From Paucimonas lemoignei (GTDB lineage Bacteria > Pseudomonadota > Gammaproteobacteria > Pseudomonadales > Pseudomonadaceae), in NCBI GenBank assembly GCA_900475325.1, contig LS483371.1, forward strand, positions 2,170,001 through 2,234,000: a stretch of DNA of 64,000 nucleotides, written 5' to 3'. Made by a program: the position numbers and the translations under genes. A model generated the notes under the pieces. The model searched no databases. It was given only the letters and a program-made list of their open reading frames with translations, and had not been told where the DNA came from. The first letter of the stretch is position 1. Each line of letters begins with the position of its first letter. Positions 38,016-46,504 of this stretch are shown here, one piece after another.

Positions 38016-38345
38016 ATGGATCTGGAAGGCGTCGCCTTTGGCACAACGGATTGGTCGGCAATTGAGCCGGTCGAGCATGCGGGCGAAACTGGCATGGCTT
38101 ATTGGCGAACCTGCCAGTTCGGCACCACGCGGGTGCGAATGGTGGAATACAGCGCCGGGTATCTGGCTGATCACTGGTGTTGGAGGGGGCATGTGCTGTT
38201 GTGCCTGGAAGGCGAGTTGCACACTGAACTGGAGGATGGCCGCCAGTTCGTACTGACGCCCGGGATGAGCTATCAGGTCGGCACTGATAAGGAAGGGCAC
38301 CGCTCGTTCACAGCGGTTGGCGCGAAGTTATTTGTGGTGGATTGA
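38016..38345 (+). CDS. DHCW-motif cupin-fold protein
   Basis: A 109-residue single-domain cupin. YLADHWCWRGHVLLCLEGELHTELEDGR contains the conserved His and Cys residues of the DHCW-motif cupin family, and GMSYQV plus AKLFVVD close the barrel. No function is known to me; a metal-dependent role is inferred from the fold. The ATG at 38016 starts the conserved sequence; its ribosome site is weak. Confidence 0.8.
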   Translation: MDLEGVAFGTTDWSAIEPVEHAGETGMAYWRTCQFGTTRVRMVEYSAGYLADHWCWRGHVLLCLEGELHTELEDGRQFVLTPGMSYQVGTDKEGHRSFTAVGAKLFVVD

Positions 38346-38411
38346 AACTCGCCGCCTCTGCGTAGCCCTGTTAAGAGCACCACGCGAGACGCGGCGGGAT
38401 TTCGTCAGCGG

Positions 38412-39704
38412 TTAACGATTACGCGTCACTCTCCACACGGTATTGGCCAGGTCGTCGGCGATGATCAGCGCGCCGCGCGGGTCAACCGTCACGCCGACAG
38501 GTCGGCCACGGGTCTTGCCGTCAGCGCCCCGGAAGCCAGTGGCGAAGTCCACCGGTTCGCCTGCCGGGCGGCCGTCAGCGAATGGCACAAAGATCACCTT
38601 GTAGCCCACTGGATTGTCCCGGTTCCAGCTGCCGTGCTCACCAACAAACGCACCGTTGGCAAACTTTTCACCCATCTCGGGAATGGAGAAATCCACGCCC
38701 AGCGCGGCAACGTGGGAGCCCAGGCTGTAATCAGGCTTGACCGCTGCGGCGATTTTGGCCGGGTTTTGCGGTTGGGCCCGGGTGTCGACGTTCTGGCCCC
38801 AGTAGCTGTAAGGCCAGCCGTAAAACGCGCCCTCACGCACCGATGTCAGGTAGTCGGGCACCAGGTCCGGCCCCAGCTCGTCTCGTTCGTTGACCACTGT
38901 CCACAGCTGGCCGGTTTCAGGCTGGATCGTCAGCGCCGTCGGGTTACGCAAGCCGGTCGCATAAGGCTTGTGAGCGCCGGTTTCGGCGTCGATCTGCCAG
39001 ACCATGGCTCGATCGATCTCGACTTCCATGCCGCGCTCGGTGACGTTGCTGTTGGAGCCGATACCCACGAACAGCGAGCGGCCATCGGGGCTGATGGTCA
39101 GTGCCTTGGTCCAGTGGTGGTTGATTGCCGACGGCAGGTCGGTGATTTTGGTGGGTGCGCCGCTGGCTTTGGTCTGGCCTTCTTCATAGTCGAAACGCAC
39201 CAGTGCATCCTGGTTGGCCACGTAGAGTTTGCCATCGGCGAACGCCAGGCCGTAAGGCGCGTTCAGATTGTCGGCGAATACGGTCTTGAGCTCGTAAGTG
39301 CCGTCGCCGTCAGCGTCGCGCAGCAACGTCAGGCGGTTGCCGCCTTTCACTTTGGTGTTGCCCTGAGCCTTGATGTAGCTGGCGATCACGTCCTTGGGCT
39401 TGAGCTTCGCAGCGCTGCCACCACGGCCTTCAGCAATCAGAATGTCGCCATTGGGCAAGACCAGCGTTTGACGCGGAATATTCAGTTCAGTGGCAATCGC
39501 GGTGATGCTGAAACCCTCAGGTACCGTGGGTTTCTGATCGCCCCACAGCGCGGGTTCAGCAATCTTCATGCTGGGCAGCAGGCCGCGTTGCGGTTCCGGC
39601 AGTTTCGGGTCAGGGCCGCGAGCCTGAGTGCTGTCGGCTTCGCCACCACAGGCGCTCAACAGCAGCGCCACGCTTAAAACAGTCAGTGCGCCGGGATATC
39701 TCAT
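38412..39704 (-). CDS. Sorbosone-dehydrogenase-like PQQ sugar dehydrogenase, lipoprotein
   Basis: A 430-residue six-bladed beta-propeller of the sorbosone/soluble glucose dehydrogenase type. Residues 1-20 form a lipoprotein leader (LLSACGG). Motifs include LVLPNGDILIAEGRGG, PYGLAFADGKLYVANQ, HHWTKALTISPDG, ALTIQPETGQLWTVVNERDELG and FVGEHGSWNRDNPVGY. It likely oxidises an aldose at the membrane using PQQ; PQQ dependence is inferred. It overlaps the next upstream gene by four bases (ATGA), forming a two-gene operon. Confidence 0.88.
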   Translation of the reverse strand: MRYPGALTVLSVALLLSACGGEADSTQARGPDPKLPEPQRGLLPSMKIAEPALWGDQKPTVPEGFSITAIATELNIPRQTLVLPNGDILIAEGRGGSAAKLKPKDVIASYIKAQGNTKVKGGNRLTLLRDADGDGTYELKTVFADNLNAPYGLAFADGKLYVANQDALVRFDYEEGQTKASGAPTKITDLPSAINHHWTKALTISPDGRSLFVGIGSNSNVTERGMEVEIDRAMVWQIDAETGAHKPYATGLRNPTALTIQPETGQLWTVVNERDELGPDLVPDYLTSVREGAFYGWPYSYWGQNVDTRAQPQNPAKIAAAVKPDYSLGSHVAALGVDFSIPEMGEKFANGAFVGEHGSWNRDNPVGYKVIFVPFADGRPAGEPVDFATGFRGADGKTRGRPVGVTVDPRGALIIADDLANTVWRVTRNR

Positions 39705-40138
39705 TCGGCACCTCCAGTACGCTGATTGCTGAGATTGCTCAAACCGATCCATGCCGCGACGATGGCAAGCACGGTGACGATGACAGACAGCACCAGGCCG
39801 GACGGCATGGCCGCCCAGGCGTCTTTGGCATGCTCGAAGGCATTGATCAGGCCCAGTACCCAGGTGATCAGCAGCACGACGAAATACATCACCGGCCGCC
39901 CTGATTTCTGCGGGGCGCGGATCAGGTTCACCAGTGCAAACACCAGTGCCAGGCCGCAGAACAGCAGCCCCCCGGCGATCAGCCAGGCCGCAAAGTTAGC
40001 CCACTGAATCTGGTAGCTCTGGTAATAAGCGATGTCACTCAGCAGGCCGCCGAGAAACAAGGGCACGGTCCCGGCAAGCAGAATCCCGTGCAGCGGGCCT
40101 GGAGTACTTCGGTAAACGGGGTGGGTGGTAACAGTCAC
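39701..40138 (-). CDS. DUF2231 membrane protein
   Basis: A 145-residue protein with four hydrophobic spans (about 18-36, 48-70, 82-98, 113-133), matching DUF2231. It overlaps the sorbosone-dehydrogenase-like gene by 4 bases. DUF2231 proteins are often next to such propeller dehydrogenases, suggesting a membrane partner, possibly for electron transfer; this is inference. No haem-ligand motif is evident beyond the spans. Confidence 0.8.
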   Translation of the reverse strand: MTVTTHPVYRSTPGPLHGILLAGTVPLFLGGLLSDIAYYQSYQIQWANFAAWLIAGGLLFCGLALVFALVNLIRAPQKSGRPVMYFVVLLITWVLGLINAFEHAKDAWAAMPSGLVLSVIVTVLAIVAAWIGLSNLSNQRTGGAE

Positions 40139-40329
40139 GACGGCTCCTTATCAGTCTGCGACCCGGGCCGAAACCCGCGCGGATGCTCGGGTCTCTCTCG
40201 GTTCGCGTTGATAGCACATTGCAAAGGAACGCGATGGCGGAGCCTTAGTTCACTGCGGGTGATCTCTAAAGGTATCCAAATATGTTGAAACCATTGCGGA
40301 CCGGTTTAATCCCGCCCTTGCAAGCAGCG

Positions 40330-41508
40330 TTACGCACCTGCCGGGGACTCGTTGCCGGAGCGTGTCTGAACGACCAATCGGATACTGTTGCGGCCACCGC
40401 GTTTGGACTCATAGAGCGCGGTATCACCCAGTTCGATCAGTGACGTGAGGCTGGCTGGGGGCTGGTCGTACAGGTTTGCGCCGATGCTCAGGGTGACGGC
40501 CTCAGGCGTGACGAATGATTGCGAGGCAGCTTCACTGAACAGGTCGCGCAGCGTGTTACCCAGCCCGATGACGGTGTCCTCAGAGGCATTGGCCAGCATG
40601 ATGACAAACTCATCGCCGCCCAACCGAGCGGTCAGCGCGCCTTCGGGCAATACCGAGCGAATCATGGCGCCCAGCGTCACCAGCAAACGGTCGCCCGAGG
40701 TATGGCCATACAGGTCGTTGACCAGTTTGAAGTTGTCGATATCAATCAACAGCAGCGCGCCGGGTCGAGCAGGTGAGACTTTTGCCAGCAAGCGTGGCGC
40801 GCGCACATCCAGCGCGCGGCGGTTGTACAGTCCGGTCAGCGGGTCGCGTGCGGCCAATCGCTCGATGCGCTTCTCGCGCCGATAGCGCTCGGTGCCGGTC
40901 ATCGACAGGGCAATCAGCATGATCGCCATGGCGCCCTCGACCAGCGAGATCTGGATGATTTCGCCACGAAACGCCGCCAGGTCGATCAGCGTGCCCGGCA
41001 CCAGCGCCGGGATCGCCTTGGCAACGTAGAACACACCATGGCCCAGCAACACGTAACGCAATTGCACTGCGCCAATGCTCAGTGATCGACCGTGGGGGCG
41101 CAGCAGGAAGCTGGCCCTGAGGGTCACAGCCGCGATCAGCAGTGAGTTGGCGACCAGCATGATCTTGGGCCAGAGTTGATCGCTGGGCAGTAACAGCAGC
41201 GACAGCCAGATGACAAAAATCAGGTACCACGCGCGGGATAGCTGCGTATGGGTAAAGCGTGCCACGCCCAGCAGGAACAGCCAGTGGGCTGTGATCAGCA
41301 GGCCGTTGGCAAACCAGATACCGATCAGTAACAGTCCGTTCATGCGCAGCAGGGAGAGGGTGCAGCCCACGGTGATGGTCGCGAACCCCGCGCTCCAGAA
41401 CAGCAGCGAGGGTTCGCGAACGGTGCGCCATTCGATTGCCAGGTATGAGGAAGCGGCTGCTGCAAGGGCAATACTGAGGATCAGCAGCGTAGGTGGATCG
41501 AGCGCCAT
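40330..41508 (-). CDS. Membrane diguanylate cyclase (GGDEF)
   Basis: A 392-residue protein with an N-terminal region of about seven spans (residues 5-210) and a C-terminal GGDEF domain beginning at ARDPLTGLYNRRALD. The active site is RLGGDEF near residue 298, so c-di-GMP synthesis from GTP is likely. The product-inhibition I-site (RxxD five residues upstream) is absent (EGAL instead). The signal sensed by the membrane part is unknown. Monocistronic. Confidence 0.9.
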   Translation of the reverse strand: MALDPPTLLILSIALAAAASSYLAIEWRTVREPSLLFWSAGFATITVGCTLSLLRMNGLLLIGIWFANGLLITAHWLFLLGVARFTHTQLSRAWYLIFVIWLSLLLLPSDQLWPKIMLVANSLLIAAVTLRASFLLRPHGRSLSIGAVQLRYVLLGHGVFYVAKAIPALVPGTLIDLAAFRGEIIQISLVEGAMAIMLIALSMTGTERYRREKRIERLAARDPLTGLYNRRALDVRAPRLLAKVSPARPGALLLIDIDNFKLVNDLYGHTSGDRLLVTLGAMIRSVLPEGALTARLGGDEFVIMLANASEDTVIGLGNTLRDLFSEAASQSFVTPEAVTLSIGANLYDQPPASLTSLIELGDTALYESKRGGRNSIRLVVQTRSGNESPAGA

Positions 41509-41641
41509 GAAGGCCGGCCTGTCTAGTTCACAAATTAGAGCGCGATTGTAAACAATTGGAGTGATTGCGTAGAGCCATCACTTGAGGTTATCTCTCGGTT
41601 TTCGACGAGCGACCCATTGCGGTCTCATGACGGGCCACCCC

Positions 41642-41666
41642 AGCTGCCATCCTAGGGATGGCAGCT
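41642..41666. terminator. Hairpin between DGC and GST genes
   Basis: AGCTGCCATCC (41642-41652) pairs with GGATGGCAGCT (41656-41666), an 11-bp stem with a 3-base loop, just beyond the GST stop. A T-tract is weak (TTGTT on the plus strand), so termination is plausible but not certain. Confidence 0.5.
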
Positions 41667-41678
41667 TGTTGCGCCGTT

Positions 41679-42380
41679 TCAGTCCTGTGGCGCGCCGCGA
41701 TCAACCATCGCTTGCCACTGCTGCACGCTTTGTCGTTGCTGCATTCTGGTGTGCCATTCGCGCAAGGCTTCGCACTCCTCAGGCACCGGCAGTTTGACCA
41801 GTGAAGCAAAGATCATCCCGCCCAGTACCGCGATGTCAGCCATCGAGAATCGGTCGCCCGCCACGAACGGTTGATGTTGGAGCAGGTTGTCGAAATAGCG
41901 CATGCCCCTGATCGCTTTGTCGCGCATCCGGTTGCCCCATTCGGCGTTCTGGTAAAGCTCCACTTCCGGGCCAAGGCCTGGCGTCGCATGGTGAAAGTAC
42001 ACGCTGACAGCATCGAGCAATTCGATCTCGGCGCGCTTGGTCATCATGTGAATGATGCCTTTATCCCGTGGGGTTTCACCGGTTAGGGAAGGGCTGCCTT
42101 CCAGGCTGTCCAGGTATTGAGTAATCGCCGTGCATTCGGCAATCAGTGTGCCGTCCTGCAGTTCCAGCACCGGCAGGGTGCCTGAGTAGTTGAACGCCAG
42201 AAATTCAGGTGTCTTGTGCTCGCCTTTCCAGAGATTGACCGACACAAATTCGACGTTTGATAGCAAGCCTTTCTCAGCGAGGGCAATGCGCACCCTGGCC
42301 GGATAGGGGCCATCGAACCAGTCGTGGATTTTCATGGATGTATTGGAAGTGGGTGCGGGTTGAAGCGATGGAGAGGTCAT
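41679..42380 (-). CDS. Glutathione S-transferase
   Basis: A 233-residue GST with an N-terminal thioredoxin fold (KIHDWFDGPYPARVRIALAEKGL, then GTLPVLELQDGTLIAECTAITQYLD, which holds the glutathione-binding cis-Pro and Glu/Cys) and an all-helical C-terminal domain. It conjugates or reduces electrophiles with glutathione. The ATG at 42380 has CAGGTAA upstream; the conserved domain starts at a Met further in (42335). It is divergent from a TetR gene with two shared operators. Confidence 0.9.
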   Translation of the reverse strand: MTSPSLQPAPTSNTSMKIHDWFDGPYPARVRIALAEKGLLSNVEFVSVNLWKGEHKTPEFLAFNYSGTLPVLELQDGTLIAECTAITQYLDSLEGSPSLTGETPRDKGIIHMMTKRAEIELLDAVSVYFHHATPGLGPEVELYQNAEWGNRMRDKAIRGMRYFDNLLQHQPFVAGDRFSMADIAVLGGMIFASLVKLPVPEECEALREWHTRMQQRQSVQQWQAMVDRGAPQD

Positions 42381-42390
42381 GGATTTTACC

Positions 42391-42463
42391 TGCCTGTCAG
42401 TTGGTAGGCAAACAATGCGCTCATGCTTTAAGTGCGTCAACCCCTACCTACCAGTTGGCAGGT
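42391..42463. promoter_or_regulatory. Two related TetR operators in the GST/TetR gap
   Basis: TGCCTGTCAGTTGGTAGGCA (42391-42410) and ACCTACCAGTTGGCAGGT (42446-42463) are two palindromes with the shared core CCAGTTGGYAGG type, 36 bases apart. One lies close to the GST start, the other before the TetR start, the usual layout for a TetR-type repressor of both genes. Confidence 0.75.
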
Positions 42464-42518
42464 TGAGAGGCAGGGCGTAGAATCCAGCTCATTCAATACC
42501 GTTACGAGGAATTCAACC

Positions 42519-43082
42519 GTGAGCGAAAACGCTCGGGAAGCCATTTTGGCCGCAGCGAGAAGTGCTGCTCAGTTGCACGGCTACAGCGGAATCAACTTCC
42601 GCAGCATTGCCGATGCGGTGGGCATCAAGAACGCAAGCATCTACTACCACTTCGCGAGCAAAGCTGACCTGGGCGCGGCCGTTGCGCAGCGTTACTGGCA
42701 GGATACGGCGGGTGCCCTTCAGGCAATTTGCGACTCCCATTCCGACCCCATCCAGTGTCTTGAGCTGTACCCGTCGATATTTCGCAAGTCCCTGGAGGAC
42801 GGCAACCGGCTGTGCCTTTCCAGCTTCATGGCAGCTGAATATGAAGATTTGCCCGATGAGGTTCAGGCAGAGGTCAAAGCGTTTGCCGACGCCAATATCG
42901 CGTGGCTGAACGCACGCTTGGCTGCGACCGGTTTAGGCAGCCCGGAACAGTGCGAACGCCGGGCGCGAGCCATTTACACGGCCGTGGCTGGCGCGCAGCT
43001 GATCGCTCGAACGCGTCAGGATATCGGGTTGTTTGATGAGCTGATCTTCAGTTACAAAGAGGCAGGCCTGATTCCGGCTTGA
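42519..43082 (+). CDS. TetR-family regulator (controls adjacent GST)
   Basis: A 187-residue TetR regulator. The HTH is INFRSIADAVGIKNASIYYHFASKADLGAAV; the rest is the ligand-binding helical bundle. GTG at 42519 has GAGGA upstream, giving MSENAREAIL. It is divergent from the GST gene and shares the two operators at 42391-42463; the ligand is probably an electrophile that the GST detoxifies. The hydrolase downstream may be in its operon (42 bases). Confidence 0.88.
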   Translation: MSENAREAILAAARSAAQLHGYSGINFRSIADAVGIKNASIYYHFASKADLGAAVAQRYWQDTAGALQAICDSHSDPIQCLELYPSIFRKSLEDGNRLCLSSFMAAEYEDLPDEVQAEVKAFADANIAWLNARLAATGLGSPEQCERRARAIYTAVAGAQLIARTRQDIGLFDELIFSYKEAGLIPA

Positions 43083-43123
43083 GGCGAATCTGAGCTTCTG
43101 GACTGACAAAGGGAGGTGACCAC

Positions 43124-43939
43124 GTGCTTGATCTACCCAACACCACGATCATTGATGGCAATGCTGTGCGCTGGGGCACGTCGGGAAGTGGCCCTGCGCT
43201 GGTGGCCATTCACGGCACGCCATTCTCATCCCAGGTCTGGCGCAAGATAGTGCCGCATCTCACTGATCGCAGAACGGTTTATTACTTCGATCTGGTGGGT
43301 TACGGCCAGTCGCAAATGTGTGCTGATCAGGATGTCTCCCTGGCGGTGCAGAACAAAGTGCTGGCTGCGTTGTTCGCCGAGTGGGGGTTGCAACGCCCGG
43401 ATGTCCTGGCGCATGACTTTGGTGGTGCCACGGCCTTGCGCGCCTGGTACCTGAACGACCTGCGTTATGCCTCACTGACTATTTTCGATGCGGTCGCGCT
43501 GGCACCTTGGGGGTCACCTTTTGTTCAGCACGTGCGTCAGCATGAAGAGGCGTTCGCCGGTATGCCCGATTACATGCATCGCGCACTGCTTCGCGCTTAC
43601 CTGCAGACGTCCGCGCATCAGCCCTTGTCGGAACAGGCGCTGGATATCTACAGCGCACCGTGGCTTGGGGCTGTCGGCCAACCGGCGTTTTATCGCCAGA
43701 TTGCCCAGATGGACCAGCGCTATACGGACGAGGTCGAAGGGCTGTACGACCGCCTGGACTGCCCGGTGAATGTGCTTTGGGGCCAGAACGACGAGTGGAT
43801 CCCCCATGACAAAGGACTCGCCCTGGCCAGACTGATTTCTGACCGCGAATGCACGCTCATCCCCGGCGCAGGCCACTTGGTTCAGGAGGATTGCCCGGAA
43901 GCGATAGTGGCAGCGGTGCTCAAGAGTCTGGCCGGATGA
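43124..43939 (+). CDS. Alpha/beta hydrolase with Asp nucleophile
   Basis: A 271-residue alpha/beta hydrolase. The nucleophile elbow is AHDFGGATA (Asp98), an Asp rather than Ser, as in haloalkane dehalogenases, haloacetate dehalogenases and epoxide hydrolases; the catalytic His251 lies in GAGHLVQED. The oxyanion motif is HGTPFSSQVW. GTG at 43124 has the strong GGAGGTGA site. It may be cotranscribed with the TetR gene, fitting a detoxification cassette with the GST. Confidence 0.85.
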   Translation: MLDLPNTTIIDGNAVRWGTSGSGPALVAIHGTPFSSQVWRKIVPHLTDRRTVYYFDLVGYGQSQMCADQDVSLAVQNKVLAALFAEWGLQRPDVLAHDFGGATALRAWYLNDLRYASLTIFDAVALAPWGSPFVQHVRQHEEAFAGMPDYMHRALLRAYLQTSAHQPLSEQALDIYSAPWLGAVGQPAFYRQIAQMDQRYTDEVEGLYDRLDCPVNVLWGQNDEWIPHDKGLALARLISDRECTLIPGAGHLVQEDCPEAIVAAVLKSLAG

Positions 43940-44042
43940 GCATGGGGGATGTCAGACGCTTTCAACAACCGTGCGCTGGCGTTGGAACCTTCGATGCTCG
44001 GGCCGCGTCAGATCGCCTTCGCCCGTAGGCGCGTTTGCCTGA

Positions 44043-44915
44043 TCACTTATCACCGACGGCTGTTTGCGACGGATGTTCATCACCCTGACTCAAACGCCGC
44101 AACTGTCCCGGACTCACCCCCAGCCGTTGCCTGAAAACCGTTGCCATATGCGCCTGTGAATTGAAACCGCAGGCCAGGGCGATGTCCGACAGGCCGACAG
44201 GTGTATCGCGCATCAGCGCCCGGGCTTTGCTCACCCGTCGGCCGAGCAGATAAGCATGAGGGCCTTGCCCGGTGGCGGTCTTGAACGCGCGGATGAAATA
44301 GCCTTCAGACAAGCCCAGCAGTTGCGCCATTACCTTGACCCCTATGGGCCCGTCGAGGCCTGCATCAATGAATTCATCGAGCAAGCGCATCCGGCTCGGG
44401 TTGATCGAGCAGCCTGCCACGGGGTGCGCCTGATGACACAGCGCCCGTTGCGCCAGGGCCAGAGCCCAGGCCTCCCAGTCGTCGTTCACCGTGGCCCGCA
44501 GCAGGGCGCTGCGCATGCGCGAGGCGAGGCGGGTGGCTTGTTGATCGAGGCGGTTGTTGAAGGCTTTATCCCCGTCCAGCGCCATGCCGTCCGTGCGCAC
44601 GACCCTCAGGTATTCACCGCCACTGGGGGATTCGGACAGCACGTCACAGCCTGCGGGGACGAACGCGAGGCTGTTGGGCATGGCCGTGAAGGGCAGCACC
44701 CGATCACTGCCGATAGCGTGCAGGCCGCGCTGGCTGTCGAAGGCGAAACCCATCGCCGACTGACTCGGCACATAGCGGGCGGCATAGGCGCAGGCGGGCA
44801 GCAATTCAATCATCCACGGCCCGGCCTCGATCCGGCGGACCGGTTCAGGCTGGCGTGCAGAAGGCGGGCGATTACGTGGGCTCATGAGCGCCATAGTAGC
44901 GAAGAGGTTGCGCAC
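44043..44915 (-). CDS. AraC-family transcriptional regulator
   Basis: A 290-residue AraC regulator. The C-terminal domain has two HTHs (VKVMAQLLGLSEGYFIRAFKTATGQGPHAYLL and LSDIALACGFNSQAHMATVFRQRLGVSPGQLRRL). The N-terminal part is a cupin-like ligand-binding domain. Several ATGs are possible at the N-terminus (44915, 44894, 44885). It is divergent from a threonine-dehydratase gene, 74 bases away, which it probably regulates. Confidence 0.85.
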   Translation of the reverse strand: MRNLFATMALMSPRNRPPSARQPEPVRRIEAGPWMIELLPACAYAARYVPSQSAMGFAFDSQRGLHAIGSDRVLPFTAMPNSLAFVPAGCDVLSESPSGGEYLRVVRTDGMALDGDKAFNNRLDQQATRLASRMRSALLRATVNDDWEAWALALAQRALCHQAHPVAGCSINPSRMRLLDEFIDAGLDGPIGVKVMAQLLGLSEGYFIRAFKTATGQGPHAYLLGRRVSKARALMRDTPVGLSDIALACGFNSQAHMATVFRQRLGVSPGQLRRLSQGDEHPSQTAVGDK

Positions 44916-44989
44916 ACGTCAGGTCAGTTTTTTGAAAGCCAGCAGGCGACTTGCGTCCCTAGACTGAGGCACATTTCTGGAGACTTGCC

Positions 44990-45946
44990 ATGCACAGCCT
45001 GACGCGTGATGACATTGAACAAGCCGCCCGGCTTGTCTATCAAGTGATGCCTGCCACCGCTCAACACGCCTGGCCCTTGCTGGCGCAGCGGCTGGGCTGC
45101 ACGGTGTGGGTCAAGCACGAAAATCACACCCCGACCGGTGCGTTCAAAGTCCGTGGCGGGATCACCTTCATGCACTGGCTCAAGCGCGAGCATCCTCAGG
45201 TGCAAGGCGTTGTCAGCGCCACCCGGGGCAATCATGGGCAGAGTGTGGCGCTGGCAGCCGGGGCGCAGGGCTTGCGGGCGATGATTGTGGTGCCCCAAGG
45301 CAACTCGCCGGAAAAGAACAACGCCATGCGCGGTTTCGGCGGCGAGGTGGTGGAGCATGGTCGCGACTTCGACGAAGCCCGGGAAGAAGCGGCACGCCTG
45401 GCGCACGTCCACGGGCTTTACCTGGTGCCGCCTTTTCATGGCGAGCTGGTCAAGGGCGTGGCGACTTATGCGCTGGAGCTGTTCTCCGCCGTGCCGGACC
45501 TGGACACCGTTTACGTGCCGATCGGGTGCGGCTCGGGGATTTGCGCCGTCATCGCCGCCCGCGATGCGCTGGGCCTGAAAACCGAGGTGGTCGGGGTAGT
45601 GTCCACCGAAGCCGACGCCGCCAAGCGTTCGTTTGAAGCTGGCGCCCTGTGCGAGACCGCCTCGGCCACTACCTTTGCCGACGGCCTGGCCGTGCGCAAG
45701 CCGGTGCCTGAAGCCTTTGCTGTTTACGCAGCGGGCGCGGCGCGGATCGTGGCGGTGAATGACGCGCAAATCGCCGAGGCCATGCGCATCTATTACACCG
45801 ACACCCACAACCTGGCCGAAGGCGCCGGAGCGGCACCCTTGGCGGCGTTGATACAGGAGCGTGACACGATGCGCGGGCGCAAGGTGGCGGTGATTCTGTC
45901 CGGGGGCAATGTGGACATGTCGGTGTATGCGCGAGTGATTGGCTAG
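44990..45946 (+). CDS. Threonine/serine dehydratase (PLP, fold type II)
   Basis: A 318-residue PLP enzyme of the threonine-dehydratase family. The PLP lysine is Lys53 in TPTGAFKVRGG; the phosphate-binding loop is PIGCGSGIC; ATRGNHGQSVA lies near the active site. It deaminates threonine or a related hydroxyamino acid to an oxoacid; it has no C-terminal regulatory ACT domain, so it is of the catabolic or hydroxyaspartate-like type. Substrate is not settled. It is divergent from the AraC regulator. Confidence 0.88.
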   Translation: MHSLTRDDIEQAARLVYQVMPATAQHAWPLLAQRLGCTVWVKHENHTPTGAFKVRGGITFMHWLKREHPQVQGVVSATRGNHGQSVALAAGAQGLRAMIVVPQGNSPEKNNAMRGFGGEVVEHGRDFDEAREEAARLAHVHGLYLVPPFHGELVKGVATYALELFSAVPDLDTVYVPIGCGSGICAVIAARDALGLKTEVVGVVSTEADAAKRSFEAGALCETASATTFADGLAVRKPVPEAFAVYAAGAARIVAVNDAQIAEAMRIYYTDTHNLAEGAGAAPLAALIQERDTMRGRKVAVILSGGNVDMSVYARVIG

Positions 45947-45948
45947 GC

Positions 45949-46407
45949 TCAGGGTCCAGCCAGGCTCTTTTCCATGATGATCGTGCGTTCAGCGCCATGA
46001 AATTCTTCCCGCAGCCGAATGAACCCCAATGCTGAATAAAAGCCCTCGGCGGTGATCGACGAGGGAACGCGCAGCCGCTGAACCCCGGCATCGGCTGCCG
46101 TTGCCTCGACGCACTGCATCAGCTGCCGCCCCAAGCCCGTTCCCTGGCTGCTCGGGTGCACGAACACACTGCGCACGGTGTTTCGATCAAGGCTCGCCGT
46201 GGCCATGACCTCGCCTTCCAGAGCCGCCACGAACACCTGACGCTGTGCCAACAAGCCGAGCACGGCGGAGGGGGAAAAGCTGTGTTCCACTTGCGCAATG
46301 ATGTGCGCCGGGTAATCTCGGGCATTGGTCTGGCGCAGGGCGGCGATGATGATCGTGCTGATGCGGCCTGCATCGTCTGGTGTGGCGTCGCGGATGACAG
46401 GTTGCAT
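45949..46407 (-). CDS. GNAT-family N-acetyltransferase
   Basis: A 152-residue acetyltransferase. The acetyl-CoA pyrophosphate motif is VHPSSQGTGLGRQLMQ and the C-terminal GVQRLRVPSSITAEGFYSALGF follows. The substrate is unknown. The ATG at 46407 has AAGGAAG upstream; the frame extends to 46464 without such a site. It is convergent with the dehydratase gene (2 bases between stops) and divergent from prpF. Confidence 0.85.
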   Translation of the reverse strand: MQPVIRDATPDDAGRISTIIIAALRQTNARDYPAHIIAQVEHSFSPSAVLGLLAQRQVFVAALEGEVMATASLDRNTVRSVFVHPSSQGTGLGRQLMQCVEATAADAGVQRLRVPSSITAEGFYSALGFIRLREEFHGAERTIIMEKSLAGP

Positions 46408-46450
46408 CGGGGCACTTCCTTGCGCGCAGGCGTGATCGTCACTACATGAA

Positions 46451-46483
46451 GCGTTGAAGGCCACCGGCTGTGGCCTTCAACGC
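46451..46483. promoter_or_regulatory. Perfect 14-bp hairpin before the PrpF-like gene
   Basis: GCGTTGAAGGCCAC (46451-46464) and GTGGCCTTCAACGC (46470-46483) are perfect complements with a 5-base loop. It lies 9 bases before the AAGGAG ribosome site of the PrpF-like gene and within the divergent promoter region. It has no T-tract, so it looks like an operator or leader hairpin. Confidence 0.65.
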
Positions 46484-46504
46484 TGGGCTATCAAGGAGTC
46501 AAGC

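Noticed and set aside
38634..39677. 347-residue plus-strand frame
   Set aside because: It is antisense to the sorbosone-dehydrogenase-like gene and has a shadow-like composition.
43949..44134. 61-residue plus-strand frame after the alpha/beta hydrolase
   Set aside because: It runs into the antisense AraC gene, has no ribosome site and no recognised family.
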